Source of the DNA: an uncultured Eubacteriales bacterium
GTDB lineage: Bacteria > Bacillota > Clostridia > Oscillospirales > Acutalibacteraceae
Direction of reading: 5' to 3'
Length of the DNA stretch: 5,610 bases
Assembly: GCA_934630995.1 (NCBI GenBank)
Contig: CAKTXU010000144.1
Coordinates: 1-5,610, forward strand
Positions 1-5,610 of the stretch are shown piece by piece (position 1 is the stretch's first letter; each line of letters starts with the position of its first letter). Both the position numbers and the translations under genes were made by a program. A model generated the notes under the pieces. That model was not told the DNA's origin, made no database searches, and was given only the letters and a program-made list of their open reading frames with translations.

Positions 1-627
1 GTATTCCTGTTCCAGCAGGGACGGCAGCGCGGGATCCGCCGCCAGCGCGGGGCCGGTTTCGTGCCGGTTGAATTCCCAAATTTTTCGATTATATAACTCC
101 AATAGGAGAGGCGGTCCCTCTCCCCTTTTCGGGCGGGCATAAACATCCCCCTCCAGTTGAAAGCCCGCGTCCAGCGCCTGCTGCGCCGCAGCCAGAATCG
201 GGCCGGGCTTCTCATCCAGCATCTCACGCAGGGTCTGCATCAGCCGGGGCGAAGCCCAGTAAAAGCCCAAGCCGCGGCTAGAGCCCTGCATGGACATATC
301 GATATAAAAGCCCGGCAGGCATTCCCAAGCCCGCTTATCCCGCAGGAAAGCCACCCACACATTCTCCCGGTACATTGACTTGTCCCGTGTATACCGGTTA
401 TCGCGACGAATCCGACTGACACAGCCGTTGGCGGTGGGATTGACCACAATCTGCGGATCGATATCCGCCATCACGGTGGCCAGGTCCGCCGTCAGCGCCC
501 GAAGGGGCTCCAACACCTCCTGTTTCAGCCGCTCCTTGTTCTCCTCATAATAACTCTTACTGTCATGAAATCGATTTTCGGCCAGCAGCCAGAAGGCTTC
601 CTGCCGGATACCCCGATACAGTCCCAT
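1..627 (-). CDS. DUF2461 (TIGR02453-type) family protein, 3' end cut by window edge
   Basis: The reverse strand is open from an ATG at 627-625 to the window edge: 209 codons and no stop. The start is MGLYRGIRQEAFWLLAENRF. Only one start fits, because an in-frame TAA lies 14 codons upstream with no other start codon between. The family hallmark is visible at about residues 70-94: an SRIRRD segment, then RYTRDKSMYREN, matching the SRIxRDxRFSxDKxPYK pattern known for DUF2461. A charged helix (FHDSKSYYEENKERLKQEV, about 20-38) precedes it, as in family members. A later segment (LYNRKIWEFNRH, 179-189) resembles the family's C-terminal part. Members are usually about 210-230 residues (recalled), so only a short tail should be missing. 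Function is unknown for the family. I see no signal peptide or membrane segment, so it is probably cytoplasmic. It is transcribed away from cobU, from its own promoter. A weak GGAG at 642-639 serves as ribosome binding site. Confidence 0.85.
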   Translation of the reverse strand, partial: MGLYRGIRQEAFWLLAENRFHDSKSYYEENKERLKQEVLEPLRALTADLATVMADIDPQIVVNPTANGCVSRIRRDNRYTRDKSMYRENVWVAFLRDKRAWECLPGFYIDMSMQGSSRGLGFYWASPRLMQTLREMLDEKPGPILAAAQQALDAGFQLEGDVYARPKRGEGPPLLLELYNRKIWEFNRHETGPALAADPALPSLLEQEY

Positions 628-643
628 AGCACCATCCGCTCCG

Positions 644-660
644 GCCGCCTTCCCGGCGGC
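644..660 (-). other. GC hairpin in the 5' leader of the DUF2461 gene
   Basis: On the minus strand GCCGCC, a GGGAA loop and GGCGGC form a perfect 6-bp stem. It sits between the predicted transcription start (about 690) and the ATG at 627, and ends one base before the GGAG ribosome binding site (642-639). It could therefore influence translation initiation. On the plus strand the same stem is followed by TTTATTCGTTT (661-671), which loosely resembles an intrinsic terminator, but no plus-strand gene lies upstream. The structure is seen in the sequence; any role is inference. Confidence 0.35.
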
Positions 661-696
661 TTTATTCGTTTAAAATACAATCGTCCAGATGTGGTT

Positions 697-726
697 AGTA
701 TATCACATAAAGGGGGGATTTCGCAA
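697..726 (-). promoter_or_regulatory. Sigma-A type promoter with extended -10 for the DUF2461 gene
   Basis: Read on the minus strand there is TTGCGA (726-721, 4 of 6 to the -35 consensus), an 18-base spacer, and TATACT (702-697, 5 of 6 to the -10 consensus). A TG one base upstream of the -10 makes an extended -10. Transcription would start near 690 and give a leader of about 63 nt before the ATG at 627. It lies in the AT-rich intergenic segment, as expected for a real promoter. Confidence 0.65.
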
Positions 727-772
727 CATTCGGTCGGAGTATTAACATTTTTGTCATTTGTTGGCTGAAATG

Positions 773-801
773 TGGACAAGCCGTTTCACAGACGATATAA
801 T
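773..801 (+). promoter_or_regulatory. Near-consensus sigma-A promoter for cobU
   Basis: TGGACA (773-778, 5 of 6 to the -35 consensus) is followed by exactly 17 bases and then a perfect TATAAT (796-801). Start of transcription is expected near 808, leaving a leader of about 40 nt before the cobU ATG at 848. That leader is too short for a cobalamin riboswitch. Because the promoter overlaps the open frame upstream of 848, it argues against a TTG start at 758 and an ATG start at 821 for cobU. It may also drive the downstream genes, since no terminator is evident after cobU. Confidence 0.8.
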
Positions 802-833
802 AAAGAACAAGCGCCCCGCTATGGGCGTCCTGG

Positions 834-838
834 AAGGA
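834..838 (+). promoter_or_regulatory. Ribosome binding site that sets the cobU start
   Basis: AAGGA ends 9 bases before the ATG at 848. The other in-frame candidates lack this support: the ATG at 821 has no purine-rich site upstream, and a TTG at 758 lies upstream of the promoter. Family proteins also begin only a few residues before the GGxRSGKS loop, which fits 848. Confidence 0.65.
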
Positions 839-847
839 TGGGATTCC

Positions 848-1396
848 ATGTCACAGTTGTGCCTGATAACAGGCGGCGTGCGCAGCGGTAAAAGTCGTTT
901 TGCCGAACAGCGGCTGCTCGGCAGCCCCCGGGTGCTGTATATTGCCACCGCCCGGTGTCTCGATTCCGAAATGGAGCGGCGGATTCAGCATCACCGCGCC
1001 TCCCGTCCCGCCTCCTGGACGACGGCAGAGGCATCCCGCGGACTGGACAAGGTCCTGGAGCGATACCCGGACGGGGACATCCTGCTGGACTGCGTGACAA
1101 ACATGGTCACCAATCTGATGCTGGACGAGGAGCCGGATTATGACGATCTCGCCATGGCGCGGGTTGAGGAGATAGAGACACGCATCGGAGAGGAATTCAC
1201 CTTGTTCCTCAATACTCTGAAGCGACAAAACAGAACCGCCGTACTAGTGTCCGGCGAGGTGGGGGCGAGCCTTGTTCCCGTCTACCGGATGGGCCGAGTC
1301 TTTACCGATATTCTGGGCCGTCTGAACCAGCGGCTGGCCGCCGAGGCGGACGAGGTCTATCTGATGGCCTGCGGGCTCCCGCTGCAGCTGAAATAA
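848..1396 (+). CDS. cobU: Adenosylcobinamide kinase / adenosylcobinamide-phosphate guanylyltransferase
   Basis: This 182-residue protein has the usual CobU length of about 180. CobU phosphorylates adenosylcobinamide and then transfers GMP from GTP to give AdoCbi-GDP, the activated form that CobS joins to the lower-ligand riboside. It acts in the cytoplasm, in corrinoid salvage or the late steps of B12 synthesis. The P-loop GGVRSGKS is at residues 9-16, followed by VLYIATA (29-35). The RIQHHRASRP segment (45-54) carries His48, which corresponds to the guanylylated His46 of Salmonella CobU (recalled numbering). Next come LLDCVTNMVTNL and a C-terminal stretch ending GRLNQRLAAEADEVYLMACGLPLQLK, closely matching family members. 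One difference is VSGEVG where the family usually has V(S/T)NEVG. It has its own strong promoter. No other cobalamin gene is in the window: the next gene, 121 bp downstream, is a MoxR ATPase. Confidence 0.95.
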   Translation: MSQLCLITGGVRSGKSRFAEQRLLGSPRVLYIATARCLDSEMERRIQHHRASRPASWTTAEASRGLDKVLERYPDGDILLDCVTNMVTNLMLDEEPDYDDLAMARVEEIETRIGEEFTLFLNTLKRQNRTAVLVSGEVGASLVPVYRMGRVFTDILGRLNQRLAAEADEVYLMACGLPLQLK

Positions 1397-1505
1397 CGCT
1401 TGCCGGTTAAGCCGGAGCAAACCTCCCTTGACCGAACAAAGCACGCCCAGAAGCAACTGGACAACGGCATGTTCATCCGGTCGGCAGACATGAATAAACA
1501 AAGTC

Positions 1506-1512
1506 GGAGGAG
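1506..1512 (+). promoter_or_regulatory. Strong Shine-Dalgarno for the MoxR gene, inside a short tandem repeat
   Basis: GGAGGAG lies 5 bases before the ATG at 1518. It sits in a 9-base tandem arrangement in which AGTCGGA occurs at 1502-1508 and again at 1511-1517. The rest of the 121-bp gap between cobU and this gene (1397-1517) holds no convincing promoter or terminator. A TTGACC at 1428-1433 has no suitable -10 partner. Confidence 0.7.
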
Positions 1513-1517
1513 TCGGA

Positions 1518-2456
1518 ATGGAAGCCAATCAAACGCTAGAGCGCATCAAACAAAACATCAAGCAGGTAATCGTGGGCAAGGATGGAGTTATCGACTTGCT
1601 GCTCGTTTCCCTCATTTGCTCCGGTCACGTGCTTATCGAGGATATGCCTGGTCTGGGGAAAACCACGCTGGTCTCGGCCCTGGCTTCCTCACTTGGCTGC
1701 TCCTTCCGCCGTATCCAGTTCACCCCCGACGTGCTTCCGTCCGATATCACCGGCTTCACGATGTTCAACATGAAGACCGGGGAACAGGAATTGCATCCCG
1801 GCTGTATCATGAATCAGATCATTCTTGCCGATGAAATCAACCGCACCAGCCCCAAAACCCAGTCGGCGCTGCTGGAGGTCATGCAGGAAAACCAAGTGAC
1901 CATCGATGGCAAAACCTACCCCGCTCCGGCCCCCTTTATGGTGCTGGCCACCCAGAATCCGGTGGAGCTGGCGGGCACCTATCCCCTGCCTGAGGCCCAG
2001 CTCGATCGCTTTTTCATGCGGATATCCATGGGCTATCCTTCTCACCAGGAGGAAATGGCCATATTGAACAACCACCGTATCCGTGCAAGGCGCGAGACGC
2101 TTTCGGCCGTGGCCTCCGCCGCGGATATTCTGGAAATTCAAAACCTGGTGGACGGTATTTACTGCGCCCACGCCGTCACCGATTACGTGGTGTCCATTGC
2201 CGAGGCCACCCGCACAGTGAACGGCGTCCTCCTGGGAGTCAGCCCCCGCGGCTCCATCGCCTTGATGCAGGCCGCCAAGGGAGCCGCTCTGCTGGCGGGG
2301 CGGGGCTATGTCCTGCCGGACGACATCCAGAGGATGGCCTTCCCCGTCCTCTGTCATCGAATGGTCATGCGCCCTCAGGCTGCCGTTCATCGGCAGACGC
2401 CCGCCTCGGTGCTCGACGCCGTGCTGCGCACCATTCCCGTCCCTGCGATGCGATGA
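1518..2456 (+). CDS. MoxR-family AAA+ ATPase
   Basis: This 312-residue protein has the normal length for a compact MoxR ATPase. In order: Walker A, EDMPGLGKTT (residues 41-50, with Lys48 as the nucleotide-binding lysine); the family segment QFTPDVLPSDITGF (67-80); Walker B, IILADEINR (101-109, with Asp105 and Glu106); KTQSALLEVMQE (113-124); sensor 1, ATQNP (144-148); TYPLPEAQLDRFF (154-166), holding the likely arginine finger Arg164; and sensor 2, GVSPRGS (240-246). A small lid domain follows. MoxR proteins are thought to act as chaperone-like remodelers in the cytoplasm, often on partners encoded next to them. The partners here are a DUF58 protein, whose start overlaps this stop by ATGA, and a transglutaminase-like membrane protein. 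The usual GVPGLGKT loop reads DMPGLGKT here, which should not affect nucleotide binding. The start is supported by the Shine-Dalgarno at 1506-1512. The specific substrate is unknown. Confidence 0.95.
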   Translation: MEANQTLERIKQNIKQVIVGKDGVIDLLLVSLICSGHVLIEDMPGLGKTTLVSALASSLGCSFRRIQFTPDVLPSDITGFTMFNMKTGEQELHPGCIMNQIILADEINRTSPKTQSALLEVMQENQVTIDGKTYPAPAPFMVLATQNPVELAGTYPLPEAQLDRFFMRISMGYPSHQEEMAILNNHRIRARRETLSAVASAADILEIQNLVDGIYCAHAVTDYVVSIAEATRTVNGVLLGVSPRGSIALMQAAKGAALLAGRGYVLPDDIQRMAFPVLCHRMVMRPQAAVHRQTPASVLDAVLRTIPVPAMR

Positions 2457-3655
2457 CCGGGCGGGGCATCGTCTGCGTCACAGGCTTTGCGCTGTTGCTG
2501 GGTGCCGGACTGGCAAGCGGCTACCGCGAAATATTTCTGGCGGTCTTCTGTCTGGGACTTGTGCTGGTGATATCCCTCTTTTCCGTTCTGTGGGGCGCGC
2601 TTTCCCTGCGGGGGAGCCAGTGCCTTTCCCAGACAGCCGTTGTCCGCGAAGAGAGCACCCGGCTGCAAATCACGCTGGCTGGTTTTCTTCCGCTGCCTGT
2701 TACGGCGCGGATCCGCGTTCTGCTGGCGGACATCGTACAACTGCCCGGTGTCCCCCAGGAGCGCCAGGCCAGTCTGGAGAGCATGACCCTGCTCACACCG
2801 AACAGGCGGCATCGAACTGCCTGCGTCGATATCGCGTGCCCACATCGCGGGGCTTGGCACGTCGGCGTCGACCGTCTGCTGATTCAGGACCTCTTCGGCT
2901 TCTTCTCCCTATCCCTGATCAAATCCCGCCGATGTGCCCCTCTGCCGGAACCGCTGACAGTTTATCCCTCGGTGGCGGAGCTGGACGGAGAGGTTTCCCC
3001 GCCCCCCATCAGCGTGGATTATGCGGAGAACGCCTTGATTGTGGCCGATCACGGCGACAGTTTTTCCAATACCCGGCAATACCGCAACGGCGATTCCCTG
3101 AAACGCATCCACTGGATCCAGAGTATCCGCACCCAGCAGCTGTACACCCGGCAATATGAAGTCAGCGCTGAAAATTTCAACCTCATTCTGCTCGACACCG
3201 GCCTTCCACCTGCCATTCTTCCCACCGGCGGAGCCGATATGATGACGGAGTGCGCCGCGTCGATGGCTCTGTTCTATGTGCTGCACGGCCAGTCCGTCTG
3301 CCTGCGCTCGACGGACGGCGACTGGGAGATGACAGCCTATACGCTGGAGGATTTCCATCCGCTGTACACCCTGCTGGCCACCGTCCCTTTCCGCCGGCAG
3401 CAGCAGCCTCTGGATCCCGGCGTCTCCTCTCTGGCCTCCGGCTCTATCCGCACCCTTCATCTGCTGTCCTACCGCCCCTCCCGTGAATTGCTGGAGGCGC
3501 TGCGCCCGCTGGCGGCTCATTGTCGCATCACCTGTGTTGTCCCGCCCCTGGCGGGGCTGACAGCCCTTGAGCAGCAGGCGCTGGAGATGGGCATTCACCT
3601 AGTACCCGTCCTGTGTCCGGAGGATATCACCACGAAACTGGGGGAATACCTATGA
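2453..3655 (+). CDS. Membrane-anchored DUF58 family protein
   Basis: This 400-residue protein opens with two hydrophobic segments (about 5-23 and 27-48) that should form a membrane hairpin. A beta-rich region follows, containing CPHRGAWHVGVDRLLIQDLFGFF (129-151), the equivalent of the RRGxY...V.DPFGLF stretch of DUF58 proteins. The defining DUF58 motif is at about 209-221: QYRNGDSLKRIHW. After it, NFNLILLDTG (241-250) resembles the first strand of a von Willebrand A-like fold, on which many DUF58 C-termini are built. The family normally has HWK at the end of the motif; here it is HWI (Ile222). DUF58 proteins are regularly encoded after MoxR ATPases and are thought to be their membrane-side partners. 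The ATG overlaps the MoxR stop by four bases (ATGA) and has no clear ribosome binding site, so translation probably depends on the upstream gene. The exact biochemical role is not established. Confidence 0.9.
   Translation: MTGRGIVCVTGFALLLGAGLASGYREIFLAVFCLGLVLVISLFSVLWGALSLRGSQCLSQTAVVREESTRLQITLAGFLPLPVTARIRVLLADIVQLPGVPQERQASLESMTLLTPNRRHRTACVDIACPHRGAWHVGVDRLLIQDLFGFFSLSLIKSRRCAPLPEPLTVYPSVAELDGEVSPPPISVDYAENALIVADHGDSFSNTRQYRNGDSLKRIHWIQSIRTQQLYTRQYEVSAENFNLILLDTGLPPAILPTGGADMMTECAASMALFYVLHGQSVCLRSTDGDWEMTAYTLEDFHPLYTLLATVPFRRQQQPLDPGVSSLASGSIRTLHLLSYRPSRELLEALRPLAAHCRITCVVPPLAGLTALEQQALEMGIHLVPVLCPEDITTKLGEYL
3640..3645 (+). promoter_or_regulatory. Shine-Dalgarno for the transglutaminase-like gene, inside the DUF58 gene
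   Basis: GGGGGA lies 6 bases before the ATG at 3652, within the last codons of the DUF58 gene. Together with the ATGA overlap it allows both coupled and independent initiation. The DUF58 start at 2453 lacks a comparable site. Confidence 0.5.
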
Positions 3656-5610
3656 GCACTGACAACGTATCCTCCCCCGTCCGGCGCGCCTCCCTGCGGG
3701 ATCCCCTCGGTTTGCTCCGGGATGTGGGGCTCGACGCGCTTTCTTGCATGCTGTTGTCCTTGGGAGTCATCCTGGCCTTTGACCAGACATTCCGGTTCCA
3801 TGCGGCTTTCAGCGTCATGCTTGCCCATACCGTCGTCGTCACTTTGGCGCTCGTCCTGCTGACCCGGCGGGTGTGGTTCATTCCCGCCCTGCTGGCCGGC
3901 ATTTTTTTCGTGTTTGTTCTTTCCGGCCTTCTCACCGGTTCTCTGGAGGAACGTCTGGACTGGATCGCCGGTCTGCTGCGCTGGTGGATCCAGTTATTCC
4001 CCTCCCGCTCGATTTACAACACGTCCGCCAACATCGCCCTTATTCAATGCCTTATTCACATCCTCATCGTCACCTTTCTGTATTTCTGCGTGCGCTGCAT
4101 CCGGTCGGTCACCCTGCTGGCCGGCGCAACCGCTGTCTTCATGGGGATTCTCGCCTATTACGACTTCACGAAGGAGCTTCTCCCCGCCCTGATCCTGATT
4201 CTGATCGGCTTACTGCCTCTGATGGCGCGCAATGCCTTTCCCTCCTTCTCCCAGCGCGTCAGGGCGGATTATTCTCAATGGAAACAGCAGGCGCTGGGAG
4301 GGGGCTTGGGATTGCTCTGCTGTCTGCTGGCTGCGTGCATGCTCCCCGCCGACATGTCCTCCTGGAAAATTATCGGCGGCGATCCCTTTCTTCCAGAACC
4401 GGACGGTCCCGGTTGGACAGAAAATCTGCCCTTTGGACTGCATTCCATCGGTCTGCAGCCGTCGGCGGAACGGCTGGGCGGAAATATCACCCTGAATGAC
4501 CACACCCCCGTCCTGCGTGTGTGGACGGAGCATCCGCAGCCGATCAAGGGGCTTGTCTACGAAACCTACACCGGCCAGGGCTGGACCAATCAGGATTTGC
4601 CCCTGCACGATTTTAGTCAGGAGCACGCTTCCTCCTCCTATGAGTATTTTCAGGAGCTGACCGGCTGGTATATGACGCAGGATTATCCCGCACGCTTCCC
4701 CGAGCTTTATTCCGCGGGCAATACGCAGGTAACTCTGCTGCGCTCCAACACCGTGCTGTTCAGCATGGGCGCGCTCTGCTCCATCAGTCCGTCCAATGCC
4801 GAGCTGCCGTTCATCCGGTTCAATTCCCGGGGAGAACTCCTGCCCGGCAAGGGTCAGGCACCCTCCGGCGCCTCCTATAGCTTTACCGCCACCTATATTG
4901 ATCCGCAGACCCGCCTTAGTCTAAGGCAATATAAGCACGTCCTCTCCGCCAGCGGGCCGCCTCTGTCCATCGACAGCGTGTATACGCAGCTTCCCGATAT
5001 TCCCGCCTCCGTCCGCACGACGGCCAGACAAATCATCGGGGAGGAAACGACGCCTTATTTCCAGGCCTGCCTGCTGGAAGATTATCTGAAGGAGAACTGC
5101 GCCTATACTCTCACCCCCGGCGACCTCCCCCGCGGCAAGGACTTTGTGGAGCATTTTCTCGAGACCAAGGCAGGATACTGCACCTATTTCGCCACCGCCA
5201 TGACCGTAATGGCCCGCAGCCTTGGGATCCCCGCCAGGATGGTGGTCGGCTACGGCCTGGAATACAAGGATGGAAACGATGCCTGGGTGGCGCTGCAGAG
5301 CAACGCTCACGCCTGGGTGGAATGCTATATAGACGGTCTGGGGTGGGTTTCCTTTGATCCGACGGCCGGCTCCTCGTATTTGTCGCCGTCCCCACAGCCT
5401 CTGCCCTCCGACGCCACGATTCCCGGCGGAATCGGCGGCCCGAGCGGCGTTCCCTCCGGCGGATCGTCCGGCACACAGACAGTCCCCGGTCCGGGCAGCG
5501 GAACGACCACGCTTCCCTCTCAGAGCAGCTCGGCCGGAAGCGGCAGCTCTTCTGTCGGAACGACTGCCGGCACCTCTCCGGTGACGACCACGCCCGGAGT
5601 GGACGATCCT
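3652..5610 (+). CDS. Multi-pass membrane protein with transglutaminase-like domain (TgpA-like), 3' end cut by window edge
   Basis: The frame is open for 653 codons from the ATG at 3652, which overlaps the DUF58 stop by ATGA, to the window end. The N-terminal part has about six or seven hydrophobic segments, roughly at 26-43, 51-70, 73-95, 126-147, 152-170, 176-192 and 216-231. An extracytoplasmic region of about 270 residues follows. The transglutaminase-like core is clear: KAGYCTYFATAMTVMARSLGIPARMVVGY carries the nucleophile Cys510, SNAHAWVE carries His553, and GWVSFDPT carries Asp569, giving the complete Cys-His-Asp triad. After this comes a Ser/Thr/Gly/Pro-rich linker. In TgpA-type proteins (DUF3488 or similar membrane part, then transglutaminase core) a further membrane helix and often a DUF4129 domain follow, and these would lie beyond the window. 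The family is thought to process or crosslink cell-envelope proteins; the substrate here is unknown. The MoxR and DUF58 neighbours are the usual partners of such proteins. Confidence 0.92.
   Translation, partial: MSTDNVSSPVRRASLRDPLGLLRDVGLDALSCMLLSLGVILAFDQTFRFHAAFSVMLAHTVVVTLALVLLTRRVWFIPALLAGIFFVFVLSGLLTGSLEERLDWIAGLLRWWIQLFPSRSIYNTSANIALIQCLIHILIVTFLYFCVRCIRSVTLLAGATAVFMGILAYYDFTKELLPALILILIGLLPLMARNAFPSFSQRVRADYSQWKQQALGGGLGLLCCLLAACMLPADMSSWKIIGGDPFLPEPDGPGWTENLPFGLHSIGLQPSAERLGGNITLNDHTPVLRVWTEHPQPIKGLVYETYTGQGWTNQDLPLHDFSQEHASSSYEYFQELTGWYMTQDYPARFPELYSAGNTQVTLLRSNTVLFSMGALCSISPSNAELPFIRFNSRGELLPGKGQAPSGASYSFTATYIDPQTRLSLRQYKHVLSASGPPLSIDSVYTQLPDIPASVRTTARQIIGEETTPYFQACLLEDYLKENCAYTLTPGDLPRGKDFVEHFLETKAGYCTYFATAMTVMARSLGIPARMVVGYGLEYKDGNDAWVALQSNAHAWVECYIDGLGWVSFDPTAGSSYLSPSPQPLPSDATIPGGIGGPSGVPSGGSSGTQTVPGPGSGTTTLPSQSSSAGSGSSSVGTTAGTSPVTTTPGVDDP
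5380..5610 (+). other. Low-complexity Ser/Thr/Gly/Pro linker within the transglutaminase-like protein
   Basis: Residues 577-653 of the membrane protein are almost only Ser, Thr, Gly, Pro and small residues, with few charges until VDDP at the window end. This is typical of a flexible, surface-exposed spacer between the catalytic core and a following membrane helix. There is no exact tandem repeat unit. Its full length cannot be given because it continues past the right edge. Confidence 0.75.

Noticed and set aside
758..847. A 30-codon N-terminal extension of CobU from a TTG at 758, or a 9-codon extension from an ATG at 821
   Set aside because: The promoter at 773-801 lies inside the longer extension, the ATG at 821 has no ribosome binding site, and CobU proteins begin close to the P-loop.
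1398..1418. Possible terminator after cobU (CCGG-TTAAG-CCGG with flanking GCT/AGC)
   Set aside because: The stem is only 4 bp plus a bulged extension and no T-run follows, so it does not qualify as an intrinsic terminator.
1428..1500. Possible separate promoter for the MoxR gene (TTGACC at 1428, TGGACA at 1458, TAAACA at 1495)
   Set aside because: No -35 candidate has a credible -10 at 16-19 bases, and the TAAACA has only a poor -35 (TTCATC).
1689..2390. A 233-codon open frame on the minus strand inside the MoxR gene
   Set aside because: It is antisense to a complete MoxR gene with all motifs, its product is Gly/His/Gln-rich without family resemblance, and long antisense frames are expected in GC-rich DNA.
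2308..3159. A 283-codon plus-strand frame across the MoxR/DUF58 junction
   Set aside because: It is out of frame with two recognisable genes, and its product is Arg/Pro/Ser-rich with no motifs, typical of a shifted reading of GC-rich code.
2909..3598. A 229-codon minus-strand frame inside the DUF58 gene
   Set aside because: It is a shadow of the DUF58 gene, with biased Gln/Arg/Gly composition and no recognisable domain.
3873..4499. A 208-codon plus-strand frame within the transglutaminase-like gene
   Set aside because: It is out of frame with the membrane segments of the real protein and rich in Arg, Ser, Pro and His without hydrophobic helices.

Overview
The window reads as a high-GC, Gram-positive-style chromosome segment, most likely from a Clostridia/Oscillospiraceae-type bacterium. 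This is an inference. It rests on near-consensus sigma-A promoters with AT-rich cores inside otherwise GC-rich DNA, purine-rich Shine-Dalgarno sites, and a MoxR-DUF58-transglutaminase gene order that is common in Firmicutes. No rRNA, tRNA, CRISPR array, insertion sequence or phage gene was seen.

Left part (1-847): a minus-strand gene of the DUF2461 family starts at 627 and runs off the left edge. It is separated from the plus-strand genes by a divergent intergenic region of about 220 bp. That region holds a good promoter for each direction (minus 697-726, plus 773-801) and a short GC hairpin (644-660) in the leader of the minus-strand gene.

Middle and right (848-5610): four plus-strand genes. 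The first is cobU (848-1396), the bifunctional adenosylcobinamide kinase/guanylyltransferase of cobalamin nucleotide-loop assembly. After a 121-bp gap without a recognisable terminator comes a tight three-gene cassette: a MoxR-type AAA+ ATPase (1518-2456), a membrane-anchored DUF58 protein (2453-3655), and a multi-pass membrane protein with a transglutaminase-like domain (3652 to beyond the right edge). The last two junctions are both ATGA overlaps, so translation is probably coupled.

The MoxR, DUF58 and transglutaminase-like proteins probably form one functional unit. The family pattern is a cytoplasmic MoxR ATPase acting as a chaperone or remodeler, a DUF58 partner at the membrane, and a membrane enzyme that exposes a Cys-His-Asp transglutaminase/protease-like domain outside the cell. 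Their substrate cannot be read from the sequence. CobU has no obvious link to this unit beyond sharing strand and possibly transcript. I found no clear previously undescribed system. The points worth a second look are the cobU/MoxR juxtaposition without a cobalamin riboswitch, the divergent promoter region, and substitutions in otherwise conserved DUF58 and CobU motifs.
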